Positions 1 through 11,586 are shown, counted from the first letter of the stretch. The stretch is DNA of 64,000 nucleotides from Paraphoma chrysanthemicola (GCA_020744225.1 JAGMWG010000017.1:62001-126000), one strand, 5' to 3'. The notes: generated by a model not told the origin, from the sequence alone. Numbers and translations: made by a program.

Positions 1-259
1 GGAGAGCAGACGCAGGAGCGTGGTCTTTCCAGCGCCATTGGCTGCAACATTAGCAAGGATTCGAAATAATACTTTGGCAAAACACACCTCCAATGAGTAG
101 CGTTCGGCTCCCAGGTGGCAGGTCCAGGAAAACTTCTTTCAGTCCGCTAGAGCCATCGGGAAATTTGTAGCTAAGATTCTTGACGTCAATGGACGGGGCG
201 ACCTCTTTGTTCACTGCTTGCGCTGTCATGGTGCTGTCCAGAAGATCGTGGGGGCTCAT
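1..259 (-). CDS. CAF16: Caf16-like ABC ATPase, 5' part only
   Basis: N-terminal portion of a soluble ABC-type ATPase; the gene runs off the left edge. Exon 1 is 88-259 and begins MSPHDLLDSTMTAQ; a 46-bp intron (42-87) splits the Walker A motif. Splicing of the GGAG|CC junction gives ANGAGKTTLLRLLS, the P-loop, in exon 2 (1-41). The text before it (SYKFPDGSSGLKEVFLDLPPGSRTLLIG) has the layout of Caf16 proteins, which in yeast associate with the CCR4-NOT transcription complex and lack membrane spans. A second start (MTAQ) lies 10 codons downstream. Signature and Walker B motifs are outside the window, so assignment to Caf16 rather than another soluble ABC protein rests on the N-terminal region. 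Confidence 0.8.
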
Positions 260-813
260 TGTCGGCCCAAGAGTGGTAGACTACATATTTATACGACGCG
301 ATGTGGAGTCACTCTGGTGGGCTGAGGCTGGAAATGTGTGACGGCATCATCCAAACTAGGCCTAGACAGGAAGGCGTCATTGCGCAAGCCGGCACTTTCA
401 TCGTGAACATTTGAGTCGCTAGCAACAACGTCTACCACAAAGCCGCCGCATTAGCTGCGACTTTGCACCGTCGCATGTCTTTTTGCGAAAGGGCCTGCTC
501 TTATTGGGCAACATATGTCCCTATGTCACGCGGTGGAGCGAGCATGTCGCGCTCTGACAAACATCCATCTCACATCGAATCCATCGCAATGTGTACATGT
601 AGGTGAGGCACTAACCAGTAGCCCGCATATTGCGATGATCCTTTTGACATTCTTAATGTCAACGTCTGATGGCATGCTGCTGTGGCCCAAATTACATGCG
701 CACGATGCGCAGCCACACTGCGATCACATGGCCAAGGGACCGGTCACTTCAGCCTTCTTTAGAAACCTCTCCGGCTTAAGAAAGCTTTAGGCTCTTCAAA
801 CCCTCCCCAGATC
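260..813. other. intergenic, divergent upstream regions
   Basis: Spacer between the ABC ATPase start (-) and the HET gene (+). A 91-codon open frame (515-790, +) has no recognisable domain and is judged non-coding. No repeat or RNA gene was seen. Confidence 0.4.
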
Positions 814-2478
814 ATGCAGTGCCACTCATATCCCGTGCAAACGAGTCAATTTTCTTGCAAAGTCTCGACAAGCCCACATGTTTCCACTTCAGCCTTCCTC
901 GATCAGCCTTGTTCAACGACCCAGGCAAGTTTAGGCCCCCAGCTTTCGAGACAGGCCGGTCTGGCGCCTTCCTTCCAAAATCACCCTCTCGATCGTACCA
1001 AACCATCGATCCGACTCCTGAGCATCTTGCCAGACCTGGCAACTGGGGGTTTGATTCAATGCAAGCTGTGGCATGATGAGGTGACTGCTCAGTGTGACTG
1101 TCTCTCCTACGTTTGGGGATCAGACAATCACGAAGCGATTTCTCAGAATCAGAAGCATATTCTAGTCAACGGGGCCAAGTTTCGGGTGCGGCACAACCTC
1201 TATGGATTTATGATGGTAGCGCGGACGAAATATGCCGCACCGCAGCACACATTCTGGATAGATGCCATTTGCATTGATCAAAATTCAGTTGCTGAGAGAA
1301 ACCATCAAGTCGCTCAGATGGGCTCGATCTATTCAAATGCCCGAGAGGTGATAGCCTGGCTTGGGTATAGCCCACGCATCGAACGTGCACTCAAATACTG
1401 TCTCTATTTTGCAAGACGCAACCCCCAAAGTCAGCTAGAAGCGTGGGAGATCTGGAACGATAGGTTTTCGCTCATGGAAGAATGGACAGAGCTACAGGAG
1501 CATGCGTACTGGAGACGAGCTTGGATTACACAGGAGATCGTGTCCGCTCGCAGATTCAAGCTTCTGATCAATCACTTCGAGGTAGAGCCAGTGCGGTTTT
1601 CGGCGATCGGGATTCTCCTCCCCAATATCACCCTGGGCAAGCTCTTCAACACCTACTTGGAAGTCCTTTGTGGGAAGAGAAGTATAACAAACCTGAGCCT
1701 TCTAGACCTTCTCAATGAGGTGCCGGGGAGAGAGAGCCAGATTCCGCGCGACCGCATATACTCACTGCTTTCGATAGCTTCTGATGCGGCCACTATCCCA
1801 ATTGACTACGCAAGCTCGGACAGCTCACTATTTCTGAGCCTGCTCAGCATACACAGAAAGAATATCTGCTTCTGCTTATGGATTTATCTTGCAACTACGA
1901 TGGAACTTCAAAAGCTGTCTGGTGTACAAGTCGAACTACGCGTCGAATCGCACAAGCTTGTGTTCAAAGCTCTTGCAAGGCCTATCGCCATTGTCCACTC
2001 AACTTACCATTGGCATCAGTGTTCTATCTGCAGAGAAAACTTCTACGGACGCTCGAATGACGACGTCGTTGTATGCTTACGCGAGCTTTGCACTCACGCA
2101 TCTGGACACTTGCTACTACGACAGTACATGACTAAGGGTGGCATTGGGTACACCATCTCATTGTACGCCCCTGGCCTAGACAGGTTTAGCGACCCAGATC
2201 AGACCATAGGCAGGTTCCGCGCGCTAGACCACACTCACATACATGTTGCGCAGATCACCGAGGAAGTCGAAGTACCATCAAACCAGAACAACAACGACAA
2301 TGACAATGACAACCGAAAACCAAATGCTGCGTTGGCTACATTAGAAGTATCATTAACCCCTGCGGGAATGAGACTTCTTCAATCATCTACCGATCCTAGG
2401 CACCCAGCGGCTTTGTGTACAGCGTTGCGACAAGGGCGTGGACGTCTGACGCTGCAGCTCAACGATGCGCCCTCATAG
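814..2478 (+). CDS. HET-domain (heterokaryon incompatibility) protein
   Basis: Intronless frame of 554 residues with the three HET-domain blocks at about residues 95-245: LSYVWG followed by the I-x-V-N-G segment, FWIDAICIDQ, and YWRRAWITQEI. HET proteins take part in allorecognition and the cell-death reaction after fusion of unlike hyphae; many copies have no known partner. The region after residue 330 is not recognisable, though it contains a Cys/His-rich stretch (HQCSICRENF...CLRELCTH, about residues 400-430) that could bind metal; that is inference. The start at 814 is the first ATG in the frame, and about 60 residues precede the usual beginning of such proteins, so a later start is possible. 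It is a single gene with no NLR-type partner beside it. Confidence 0.85.
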   Translation: MQCHSYPVQTSQFSCKVSTSPHVSTSAFLDQPCSTTQASLGPQLSRQAGLAPSFQNHPLDRTKPSIRLLSILPDLATGGLIQCKLWHDEVTAQCDCLSYVWGSDNHEAISQNQKHILVNGAKFRVRHNLYGFMMVARTKYAAPQHTFWIDAICIDQNSVAERNHQVAQMGSIYSNAREVIAWLGYSPRIERALKYCLYFARRNPQSQLEAWEIWNDRFSLMEEWTELQEHAYWRRAWITQEIVSARRFKLLINHFEVEPVRFSAIGILLPNITLGKLFNTYLEVLCGKRSITNLSLLDLLNEVPGRESQIPRDRIYSLLSIASDAATIPIDYASSDSSLFLSLLSIHRKNICFCLWIYLATTMELQKLSGVQVELRVESHKLVFKALARPIAIVHSTYHWHQCSICRENFYGRSNDDVVVCLRELCTHASGHLLLRQYMTKGGIGYTISLYAPGLDRFSDPDQTIGRFRALDHTHIHVAQITEEVEVPSNQNNNDNDNDNRKPNAALATLEVSLTPAGMRLLQSSTDPRHPAALCTALRQGRGRLTLQLNDAPS

Positions 2479-3044
2479 CGACAGTGTGCTAGGTTGGAAA
2501 GACTATACGCATTTAGCTTTCGCTATTTGGCTAGGTGATATTCTCTACATCAAGTTAACATAAACCGACTATATCGGTGTGTAGTATTCGACTGAACCAA
2601 GCCAAGACTTACTATTGATCCCTGCTGTATGCTGCACCAATTTGCAAGGATCTGGAATACGAGCTGTATACGGGCGTTAACTATTCAGTACGCGATATTT
2701 TGCTTGGTACACATCTCTAGATTCGGGTTGGCGTGGCGCATCTTCGAATGCCACATACATGCTTCTTGCTTGGCATATGATTGCAGTTGATGTCGGATGT
2801 CGTGCAGACTAGGTCAAGCATTCATCACGTGCATGGAGGAAGATGTGTAAGGAAAGAATGCTATGGCCATAGATAAGATATAAGTCGAAGTGAATGTCGT
2901 CCATCGTTCATCATCCTGCACCCAACCTCAATCAATCTGGGGATACCAGATCCTGACCCAGTCCTCACCGCCCGCCCTTCAAGTGGCTTTCCAAACCACA
3001 TTTTGTGCCGGCAAGTACCATTTTGTGCCGGCTGATGACAATGT
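2479..3044. other. intergenic between convergent HET and cutinase genes
   Basis: Convergent 3' region. It holds a 14-bp direct duplication (CATTTTGTGCCGGC, near 2999-3012 and 3019-3032) just past the cutinase stop. Nothing else was recognised. Confidence 0.4.
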
Positions 3045-3859
3045 TTAGTTGCCAATCTTGCTGATCAAGAAAGCAGGGGCCTCGTTCCTGGCTTCATCAC
3101 CGTAGCTCAGATGCGGCGCAACAACGATAAGAGTGCCCTCGCACACTAGATCTCCGACAGCGCAGAAGACCCTGAGGCGGTCTTGAGGGTAGCCGGGGAT
3201 GCCGCCACGGTTTTGCTGGTTCTTGGTGTAGCCAAAGAGAACAGTGCCAACGATCTGGTTGCGGACAGTGGTGCTGGCATCGCTGATGGCAGCTGCGGCG
3301 AGAGCAGCACCTTGGCTAGAGAGCATATTAGTGCTGTTTTGAGAGATAAAGTTGCGGAAAAACGTACGAGTAACCACCAGCTACAACCTTGGAGTTCGGG
3401 CACTTGGAATTGGCGAGGTTGAGGAGACGAACACCCTCACGAATGGCAGCGGCGGAAGAGCCACGAGGAAGGGCATTGTCACCGAGGGCTGCGTCGTATG
3501 GGCCACCAACGCCTTGGACCCAGACACTGCTGGCGCCATATCTCCTCTCGAGAGCGTCGCCAAGGGGAGCTCCAAGAGTACCCTGCAAGTCAATCAGCAT
3601 GTTGCTCTACATATTCGAAGGACATGGTTGCGGATGAGTAGCGAGGCTAGATCAAGCTTACCAAGTTTCCAGTCTCAGTGCTTCCTCGAGCGAAGATCAA
3701 AATTGCCTTGGGGCAGTTGCTAGCACTTCCAGTTTCGAGCTCATTCTTCGACGATCCAAGCTGACGAGCTTCGATATCGCCAGTCATTTGCATCTCCGGG
3801 ACCGCAATTGGAGAAGCGGTGGCCAGTGCGGCGAGGAGGGAAATGGTGAAGTACTTCAT
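3045..3859 (-). CDS. Secreted cutinase
   Basis: Serine esterase that hydrolyses cutin, secreted by plant-associated and saprotrophic fungi. Three exons: 3662-3859, 3368-3582, 3045-3315, giving 227 residues, the usual cutinase size. A signal peptide (MKYFTISLLAALATASPIA) is followed by a short propeptide ending near EAR. The catalytic Ser sits in GGYSQG and is split by the second intron (TC|C), a frequent cutinase intron position. The Asp and His of the triad are in CAVGDLVCEGT and APHLSYG. Cysteines that would form the two conserved disulfides are present. Upstream (3860-4080) is a 200-bp region without other genes that would hold its promoter. High confidence for family; the natural substrate is unknown. 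Confidence 0.93.
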
Positions 3860-6800
3860 GTTGACGATTTTGGTGTCTTTGCGATGACTGTGTCGATGAC
3901 GTTGATGGTGAGCGAAAGGCGATGGGCGAAGACGAAGCAGTGAGTGTGCAGAACAGATGAAGGCTACTGATGCTGAGATCCGTGGATGCCAGATTTCATG
4001 GTGAAGATTCGAAGGATACTTATACCTCTGCCTAGTGTACGTACCTTCCGCCTAGTACGGTTCCGAGCCTTGCAGTCCACCAATACTTTTGCTTTGTTCT
4101 AAGGACGACACCACCGTAGTGTACCCGCTCGGTCAATTCAAAGCACTCGCGTAGCTACACATCCTGCTTCGGCCCGTCACCGTCGACTTTCTACCAGGAA
4201 CGCACAGGCGTGATCCCGGGTGTGGCGTACAAGTGCGGTCTATGCACGGCCGTTTCGAATCACCGCATAGGAGATCTCAACCCGCTAGTTGCCTGAGATC
4301 GGCACATTTGACTGGCACGATTTCGTGTGAACGCCTTTGACATGGGGATACATGGCTTGGCACATAAGTCTCTTCGGCGACTTGGTGAATGAAGGACCAC
4401 TCCGCTGCAGACAGGTAAGGATGGAACCGTGCAGTGATCGCTCCACCTTCAAGTCTGATTCTCTTGTTCCTCGGTAGCATTAAGGAGCAGCCCTTGCTTA
4501 TTGGCCACTCGGTCTTCTTCAATCTATATTCTGGATCGAGCCGCAAAGCCAGATCTTAGGTCCTGACGATGTAGCCTCGGTCCAGAGTGCAGATTGTATT
4601 CTTTTTCGAAAGCAAAAGCGGTTGTACACCGTCTAGACACTGCCACTTAGATGCGATCAGCCTCAAAGTGCCACAGTGTACCTGTAGTGGATCTCGTTGT
4701 TGCGCCCGTTCCTGACTATGACAGAGCGATAGCCATATACTGAAGGTAGCGACCGTACAGTGGCACATTGCCGGGGTTCCATAGACACACTACGCCATTG
4801 TGGGCTGTAAGGCAGCGCGGCTATGTGCAGAGCCGTGCATGCTCGTGTGGCGTAATGTGGGGTGCAGCCGAAACACGTCCACTCGATTTCTGGACTGACA
4901 GTGGAGACAATGCACTAATTCGAGCGCATGATGTCTCTCGAGTGCTCCCTGGTCGTGCACATCCTCGGTATGTCTTTTGAGCTCTGTATACCTATTGGCT
5001 CCTTGTCGGAGCTCATGCGGCCGTGGATGGTCTTGGCCGGTACTGCTGCACCCTAAGTATGGAGATCTCGAGCTTAGTGCTCGAGCTTACCGGGCTCTGA
5101 TTCTTTAGTCTGGTACTAGAATCGGGGATGCCCCCTGAATGGTAAGTATTTGCTGTGAACGTCCTTTCCGGTCTTTTACCCCGCATTTCGTCTTTTCGCG
5201 CCGGGAAATGCGATAAGCAAATTTGACCGTAGCGTGAGAGTTCAGTTCCCGTACCTACGCCACGTTGTGGTGAAAGTTTCGACCAAATGGTCGAACCATT
5301 GGACGTCGGCTAGGCCTCGGTACATGATTTTGGACTCGTTCGGCATCAGTCAAGGGTGCCATGCAAGCCACGCTAGAAAGAGCGCTAAAGTCTAGTGGCC
5401 GTTTAGACCGTACCACCAAAACACGTCCATGTGGCTGATCATCAACAGGCCGCATCGCACTTTCACCATCAGGAACGATAGCCGCCCTTATCGAGCTGTT
5501 TCGCATTGTTCAAGATGCCAGCTCACATCGCGCAAGACCACCGCTAGCTCGGCTGACAAGCATCGACACGTCCAACATGGTGTCTGAGACCCTGCGACGA
5601 TGCCCTGAGTTGGCCTTGGAGTAGTCCTGCGCAAGGTCAGCAGATCGCGCCTGGGCGGCGCCCACGGGCAAAACCCCGCGCATTGTCTTACAGCTGCTCT
5701 GGTCCTCAACATTCAGAATCAAATTCATGGCTTTTGTGGATAGTGAGGTCCAGTACTCTATCAGTGCTGGTTTGAGGCTCAGGACGTCAACGACGGCTAT
5801 CAAGAACGGATAGGCTCGGGCGTGTCACTGTGCTTCAAGCAGATAGCTTCGTCAACCTTGTCTCGACTTTATCATGTAGCATCATTTGCAGGCAGGTGAT
5901 ATCGCCATCACTGTCTCGAAAGATTGGTTGTGGGTCACATCTTCCACTCCAATCTTTGGTTCACACACGTACTGCGACACTACCTCGGCATCTACAAGCT
6001 TCGAAGATTCAAGGTGTGGTCGCAAAAAGATCCCGCCTATGGCCAAGCTGCGGGAGCTGCGGAAGTTAGGCGGTGCGTACGCTCAATCTAAGCACGGTTA
6101 TTTGTAAGCCAACTGTGGCCACGCGGAATGCGTCATTCGAACTGTTCAAGGAGCAGATGCAGTCCATTGGTATCCTGATGGACCAGACTTGCTTCGCTTC
6201 CCCGCAAAATGCACCCCAGATTCTCAATCGAGGTGGGCTGCCGGCGCTAGACTTAACATCCGTACTATAGCGACGAGTGGACGGACTTATGCCTTCGTCT
6301 CATCTGCACCTACTGGAGAAACCCTGTGCGAACCGCGGGGAAAGGTAATGGAGTGAGCAAGGCGCAAACTACCTCGGCTTGGGCATCTAAGTCTTCAGAG
6401 GCTGCGCCACTGGGGTAGCGTTCGAATTCGGCATGTACACTTTACGTCATCCTAGCAAGCGCTGGAGTTTCAGCAGAACGGATCCCCATGGCCTAACGAA
6501 CTTGCACAGCTCGAGGAGCGTTCGGCATTCTGCTGTGTCAATGATAGTCAATCAAAAGATGTAATTCTAAGAACCGGAACGCTGCATGTTGGATAACATA
6601 GCCAAATTTCACTGTACCGTGCCAGGAAAGGGTCCGAAAAAGACGGAGCACACTCTGTTGGCAATCAGTGACACCTCCAAAGTGGTTTAGAGATTTCATG
6701 AAAGTTAACGAGACCTCGTAAGCATGTTCACATGAACGAGTAGCATTCATGAGCAGGGACTTCCAGGCTTATAAAGTGCTCAACACTCCACAGGAAGAAG

Positions 6801-7299
6801 TTTATAGAAGAGGGAGTGGCCATTAATTGGTTGTATTCAGTCTCAACACAATGTGGATTTGCTATAAATCAAACTCGAAAGTGGGTACGAAGCCTACATG
6901 CAGGTAACGCATGTCAAAGAAGTAACCATTGTTCATATGAAAGCCGTCGTTCGGGCAGTTTGTAATCCAGAGACGCATCAAAGTCAAACTGTGCCTAGAC
7001 ACCATACTTACTTAGTTCAAGGGAATCCCCGTTGTCCGCATGGCAGACAGTTGTGTAGATATCCTTGTAGTAAATGCTGAACATTTCTAGGAATGAGATT
7101 GAAGTGGGGCGCTTGAATCTGAGGCAATTGCCGATTGTGCCGAGAGAGGACCTTCTATCATAGTCTATCGTGCTCCCATCGGAAGTGTAGCTGTAAAAGT
7201 GCGAACATAGAGTTTTTGGTGGCCTGTAACTGTTCATCTTGCTGCATAGACTAAACACGATCCATTTACTTTTTTGCCTTTCTCTTGCTGAGATGACTT
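3860..7299. other. gene-poor stretch
   Basis: About 3.4 kb without a gene I can support. The longest suggestive item is on the minus strand at 4277-4768: about 160 codons interrupted by one TAA near 4554, no recognisable domain, possibly a decayed gene. Frames at 5255-5803 (-) and 5830-6270 (+) are short and show no motif. No terminal repeats, transposase or reverse-transcriptase motif was seen. Confidence 0.4.
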
Positions 7300-8060
7300 G
7301 ACAGCATCTTCGTCTTCTTCCACCGTCCAGTATACTCTCAGTACCACATCTCATTGGAATTATCTTTGACAATGGCTTCATGTGCGGATTTGAAGCTGCC
7401 TTAGACGAGACCCCAGACCGCCGCTACCTCGCCTCCGCCGAATGTTCCCACACGTTCCCATTTCCCGGGCTCTCCAGATCTGGGGACGGAGTCAAGGATG
7501 TCATCGTTGATTCGCTGCCAGTGTTCCACCTTGCCGCCGTTGTTGGCTACGAAAAGCTGGAAGCCGCCATGCGCATTTTCGTCGCTGGAATTCCAGAAAT
7601 CCTCGACCATGACAGGTGTATCTGGTAGATCGTTGCCGAAGCCCTCTCAGCTTGCCATGGGCCGGCAGCAGTATGTCAATGAGCCCTACTTTGTCAGGCA
7701 AGAGACAGGCGACATTTCGTCGTAGACATCGAGACCAATACTCGGCTGCACGAATTCTGGCCCAATTTACAACATTGGACCTTTCAGCAACGTGCGGATC
7801 CGCTGGAGACCAGATTCCGTCTTTACTGCGAATGTACTGTATATGCAAGGTATTAGTGGACTGTTTCGAATTGCGTGATGATTAGACTTACTTCCGTCAA
7901 GCTAACAGCACGAGTCCAGATGACGACAGGAGTGGGAGTTATCCAGCTGCACGAAACCAGGTTGACCGGTCGCGATGCCATATGTGTCCTTGCATTTCCC
8001 AATCACTGCGCCGGGGCTGCTCTGAAACCAGTCAAACCATATTTGTGCGAAACCTGACCA
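7300..8060 (-). pseudogene. Decayed propeller/lectin-like gene
   Basis: The minus strand between about 8060 and 7300 carries protein-like segments in changing frames. One reads VMVEDFWNSSDENAHGGFQ then LFVANNGGKVEHWQR (7610-7500), resembling the repeated units of PLL-type beta-propeller lectins found in fungi and bacteria. The same frame continues through a TAA at 7401-7403 into GSFKSAHEAIVKDNSNEMWY, then a TGA at 7338-7340 and EYTGRWKK. Upstream, segments such as VVIWTRAVSLTE end at a good donor (GTAAGT) and resume after ACAG. Both stops fit single transitions (CAA to TAA, TGG to TGA). The family assignment is tentative; an intact gene with unusual introns is less likely but not excluded. 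Confidence 0.33.
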
Positions 8061-8190
8061 GAGTCACTTGTATGCACCCAATCTGCGAATAAGTTCATCT
8101 CCCTGTCTCGGTGATCCGACCTCGGCTTTACCACGTTCTAGAACAGGTCGCGATGATTCGATCGCAGCCGACAAGTTAGCACCCTAGCCT

Positions 8191-8769
8191 CTACCATCTG
8201 GGCTCGACTATAGCAAGATTGGTCGCTCGGTTAACTGCGATAGATACCAAGATCGAGATATTACGATCATGCGAGCTTTCCACGCATGGTTGGACATTTC
8301 GGCGGTTGCTGAAGGAGAGATCGTAAAGATGCATACGATGATGCATGGCGCCACCAGTGCGAATGCAAGCCAAGTTCTTTCGAAACTTTTGTTCCTGCAC
8401 GAACCTAAACAGTGGTACCGGATCCATATCATGCACAAAGCTAGATAGCTGAACTTTCATCTGATCTGAGGCGCGAACACGCAAGCCGTAGGTCACGGAA
8501 ATGAAGCAAGTCTGGATGGTTGTTGCCAACATGTTGGAAGAGTCTGGACGTGCAACATCGATATTACGTTCTTCTGGAGACCCATGCGCAGTGACCAGGT
8601 GGCTCATGGGTATGTTTGTGGAATCTCGACAGCGTGCATGAAGAGGGTGGTTCGGATGTGCACGAGACCTTGCCCAGGATGTGTCCACGCTAAGCTCGAA
8701 AAAGAACAGCGCGCACTGACTCAGTCTCTTTCTGCTCAGGCTCTGTCTTTGCACACTCACGACACATGC
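8191..8769. other. region upstream of the tRNA isopentenyltransferase
   Basis: A minus-strand open frame of 189 codons spans 8191-8760 but begins with GTG and has no recognisable domain or codon pattern that convinces me. It overlaps the expected promoter of the downstream plus-strand gene, so it is more likely chance. Confidence 0.3.
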
Positions 8770-10333
8770 ATGCTGCGTATTTTCCGAGCACTCAAAACGC
8801 CAGTCAGAATGGGGCGAATGCCTCCGAATCCCTTAATCGCCGTTGTAGGGGCGACAGGGACAGGCAAATCAGAAGTGAGCATTGCGCTACTTATGCACAG
8901 CAGCGACGAGATTTGACCACGAGAGGCAGTTAGCGATCGAGATAGCCCGTAGGTTCGATGGTGAAATCATCAATGGCGATGCGATGCAATTGTATCGAGG
9001 TCTGCCGGTTATCACGAACAAGGTAACGCATGAAGAAATGAAAGATGTGCCGCATCACCTCCTTGGTTGCATTGGGCTCGAAGAAGAGACCTGGACAGTC
9101 GGAAAGTTCGTGAGCAGGGCACTAAACACGGTATGTGAACAAGCCTTCTGCATTCGGTACGGGGATTGATCATTAGGGCAGATCGAGGAAATCAGAGGCC
9201 GCGGCAAACTGCCGATTCTAGTTGGTGGGACACATTACTACACTCAATCACTTTTGTTCCTGGATGCATTGTCCGAGGAAGCTGCTTTATCGTCAACTCA
9301 GAACAATAGTGTCCTTCCTATTCTCGAAGAGCCCACCAGCGTGATACTGGCCAAGCTTCAGGAAGTGGATCCTGTAATGGCAGAGCGATGGCATCCGAAC
9401 GAGCGACGAAAGATTCAGCGCTCTCTCGAGATATACTTGAGAACGGGCAGACCTGCATCTCAGATCTATGATGAGCAGCGAGCAAAGCGCGGTCGATCTC
9501 CAGACAGCTCGAACGGAGACTCGGATCCAAACACCACTGGCATGCGCTTTCCGACTCTATTATTATGGGTGCACGCTGATAAGGAGATTTTGAATACACG
9601 GCTTGACGCGCGAGTCGACAAGATGCTTGCCAGAGGGCTGCTTCAGGAAGTTCAATCACTTGCAGAGTTGCAGAATGAACGAGAATCACATACAGCCTCG
9701 ATTGTGGATCAGACGCGCGGTATTTGGGTGTCCATTGGCTACAAGGAGTTTTTAGATTATCAACGTGATCTAACGGAGGACATTTCTTCCGTAGACGAGC
9801 TTGAACAACTGAAGACAGCGAGCATTGCAAAGACACAGGCAGCCACTAGACAATACGCTGGCCGGCAAATCAAGTGGATCCGAATCAAACTACTCAATGC
9901 TCTCATAGAAGCGGGTCAGAAACAGAATATGTTCTTACTCGATGGAACCGACCTTTCTTGCTGGGCAAGCAGAGTGGAAAAATCTGCACTGGAACTGACG
10001 AGAACATTTCTGGCGGGAGAAAACCTTCCATCTCCCACCTCCCTTTCTGCAATTGCATCTGAGATGCTTACGCCGAAGCGTAGCTACGATCTCGGGCGGC
10101 GTCCTGATCTCTGGCAGAAGCGCACTTGCGCTCACTGCGGCACAATTGCCGTTACGGAAAACGATTGGAATCTGCACGTCAAGAGCCGCGCTCATCGAAG
10201 AGCTGTTGGAAATGAGAAGAAGTCAAAAAACAATGACGCGAAGGCAAAAACCCATAAGCCCATCAAAGAAGACATAGCGGATGTCTTCGAGGGTTCCGTG
10301 GAGATATTCCAGGACAGCGAGATTACAAAATAA
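8770..10333 (+). CDS. MOD5: tRNA dimethylallyltransferase (isopentenyltransferase)
   Basis: Transfers dimethylallyl from DMAPP to A37 of tRNAs reading UNN codons (i6A37). Three exons: 8770-8874, 8930-9130, 9182-10333, 485 residues. Motifs: P-loop GATGTGKSE, split exactly before LAIEIA by the first intron; the DMAPP/tRNA-binding GDAMQLYRGL; LVGGTHYY opening exon 3; IGYKEF and AxTRQYAxRQxKWIR. A C-terminal C2H2 finger (CAHCGTIAV...NDWNLHVKSRAH) matches the eukaryotic MOD5 layout. Two in-frame starts look meaningful: 8770 (MLRIFRALKTPVRMGRM, basic, no acidic residue, like a mitochondrial presequence) and 8809 or 8818 just before the catalytic domain. In yeast MOD5 alternative starts route the enzyme to mitochondria or to cytosol and nucleus; the same is inferred here. 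Confidence 0.95.
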
Positions 10334-10692
10334 TTGGTGCAACCAATGCCTCATCGCGCAATGCGCCGCTTAAAGGTCTCGAATATCACACGACTTCTTC
10401 GTGATCGGCCAGTCCTCTTTGTGGATGTAAGCAGGGTTGTGCAGGAATTACCGCATTGGGACCTGAATAGGTGCTCACAATGGAAGCTTGGCATTCACCA
10501 CACCCCAGCTCCAATATTCCGCGGGGTTGAACTTTCATCTACATAAGCCAACGATCCACTACTGCGAAAACTCATGCAACACCAGTCTTTCCGGGTGCCA
10601 AACACAATCGTGCGCAACTCCGTACCTCAACTCGGCTTCTTTAGTCGTATCCCCCCTGCGGTCAAGCAAGTCTACTTGTTGTCTCAGGCAGA
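10334..10692. other. intergenic
   Basis: Spacer between the tRNA-modification gene and the UstYa-like gene, both on the plus strand. No feature recognised. Confidence 0.35.
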
Positions 10693-11586
10693 ATGCCGTG
10701 GCATTACGCAAAAATCGATAGCGACAGCGAGGATCACAGTGAGGGCACGCTAGAACAGCAACAAAATCACACCGAGCGCTGCCGGTCGAGGTGGTCAGCG
10801 ACGTTCGACAGGTTTAGCGTTGGCAGGTGGCCGTTAGTGCTCCTGTTCCTGTCTGCGATCCTAATGTGCGAGATCTCCATACTTCAGAGGCAGCCAAAGT
10901 CGCGTCAAATTGGAGGAGAGATCAATGGTCTTGTTCCATGATGTATGTAGCAGCCTGCGTACACTGTCCTGTCGCAAATTATCTTGGTTTGCACTCCGAG
11001 CTAAATTACCTATAGTCTCTCAAGAACAAAAGATCTTCCGTGAGGATAGTCGATATGCATCTGACCATAAGACCATGGAGTCGATTAACGCGACCAAGCA
11101 ACATTGGAAGGACCTCATGCCGCGTAAGTGTTGCAAGTGCTGGGCATTAGGCGTTCTCTTATACTGACACGAATAGGTGGTGACGGTTTCCTGGACATTT
11201 CCGACTATAACGCATACACACTCCCACCGCCAATGCATTACGACGTGTCCCCAGGCAAAGAGGTGTATGCCATTGCCGTTTATCACCAGTTGCATTGCCT
11301 GATGCACATGTCGGGCTACATGGACAAGCTCGTGATGCAGATACGAAACAAAGACTTCGCCCTCGACGAAGGTGCAATTGGTCATAACGACCACTGCTTC
11401 AACTATCTGCGCAACGCGTTGATGTGTTGCGGTGACACGACGCTGGAAGGACAGTCGCAGGCTAAGATGTTCGAACACGTAGCAGGCACGGACGGGACGG
11501 GTGCGGTGCATATGTGTCGCAATTATGATGAGATCAGCGCATGGGCGATTGGAAAGAGGCTAATTGTCACCAATGAGCACTTGTGA
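10693..11586 (+). pseudogene. UstYa-like (DUF3328) oxidase gene with in-frame stop
   Basis: UstYa-family proteins are membrane-anchored oxidases, best known from fungal RiPP (ustiloxin, cyclochlorotine) cyclisation. Model: 10693-10942, 11016-11123, 11177-11586; these lengths sum to exactly 256 codons. Exon 1 has a charged N-terminus and one TM segment (WPLVLLFLSAILMCEISIL). Exon 2 gives DSRYASDHKTMESINATKQH and exon 3 holds both family motifs, YHQLHCL and GHNDHCFNYLR, plus ALMCCGDTTLE. Codon 83, where the family reads EINGLVPxFS, is TGA (10939-10941), next to a perfect GTATGT donor at 10943. A CGA to TGA transition would explain it. A weak alternative donor inside GGTCTTG would skip the stop but drop conserved residues. 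No precursor-peptide gene was seen nearby. Confidence 0.68.

Noticed and set aside
5062..5095. CTCGAG repeated in a short inverted arrangement
   Set aside because: Two nearby XhoI-type palindromes; too short to support an RNA structure or regulatory site.
5285..5305. GGTTCGA-like string resembling a tRNA B box
   Set aside because: Part of a small palindrome (GACCAAATGGTCGAACC); no acceptor stem, A box or anticodon arm around it.
3860..7299. Possible transposon remnant in the gene-poor stretch
   Set aside because: No terminal repeats, target-site duplication, transposase or reverse-transcriptase motif could be found by eye.
8191..8760. 189-codon minus-strand open frame upstream of MOD5
   Set aside because: Starts with GTG, has no domain, and covers the expected MOD5 promoter; most likely chance.
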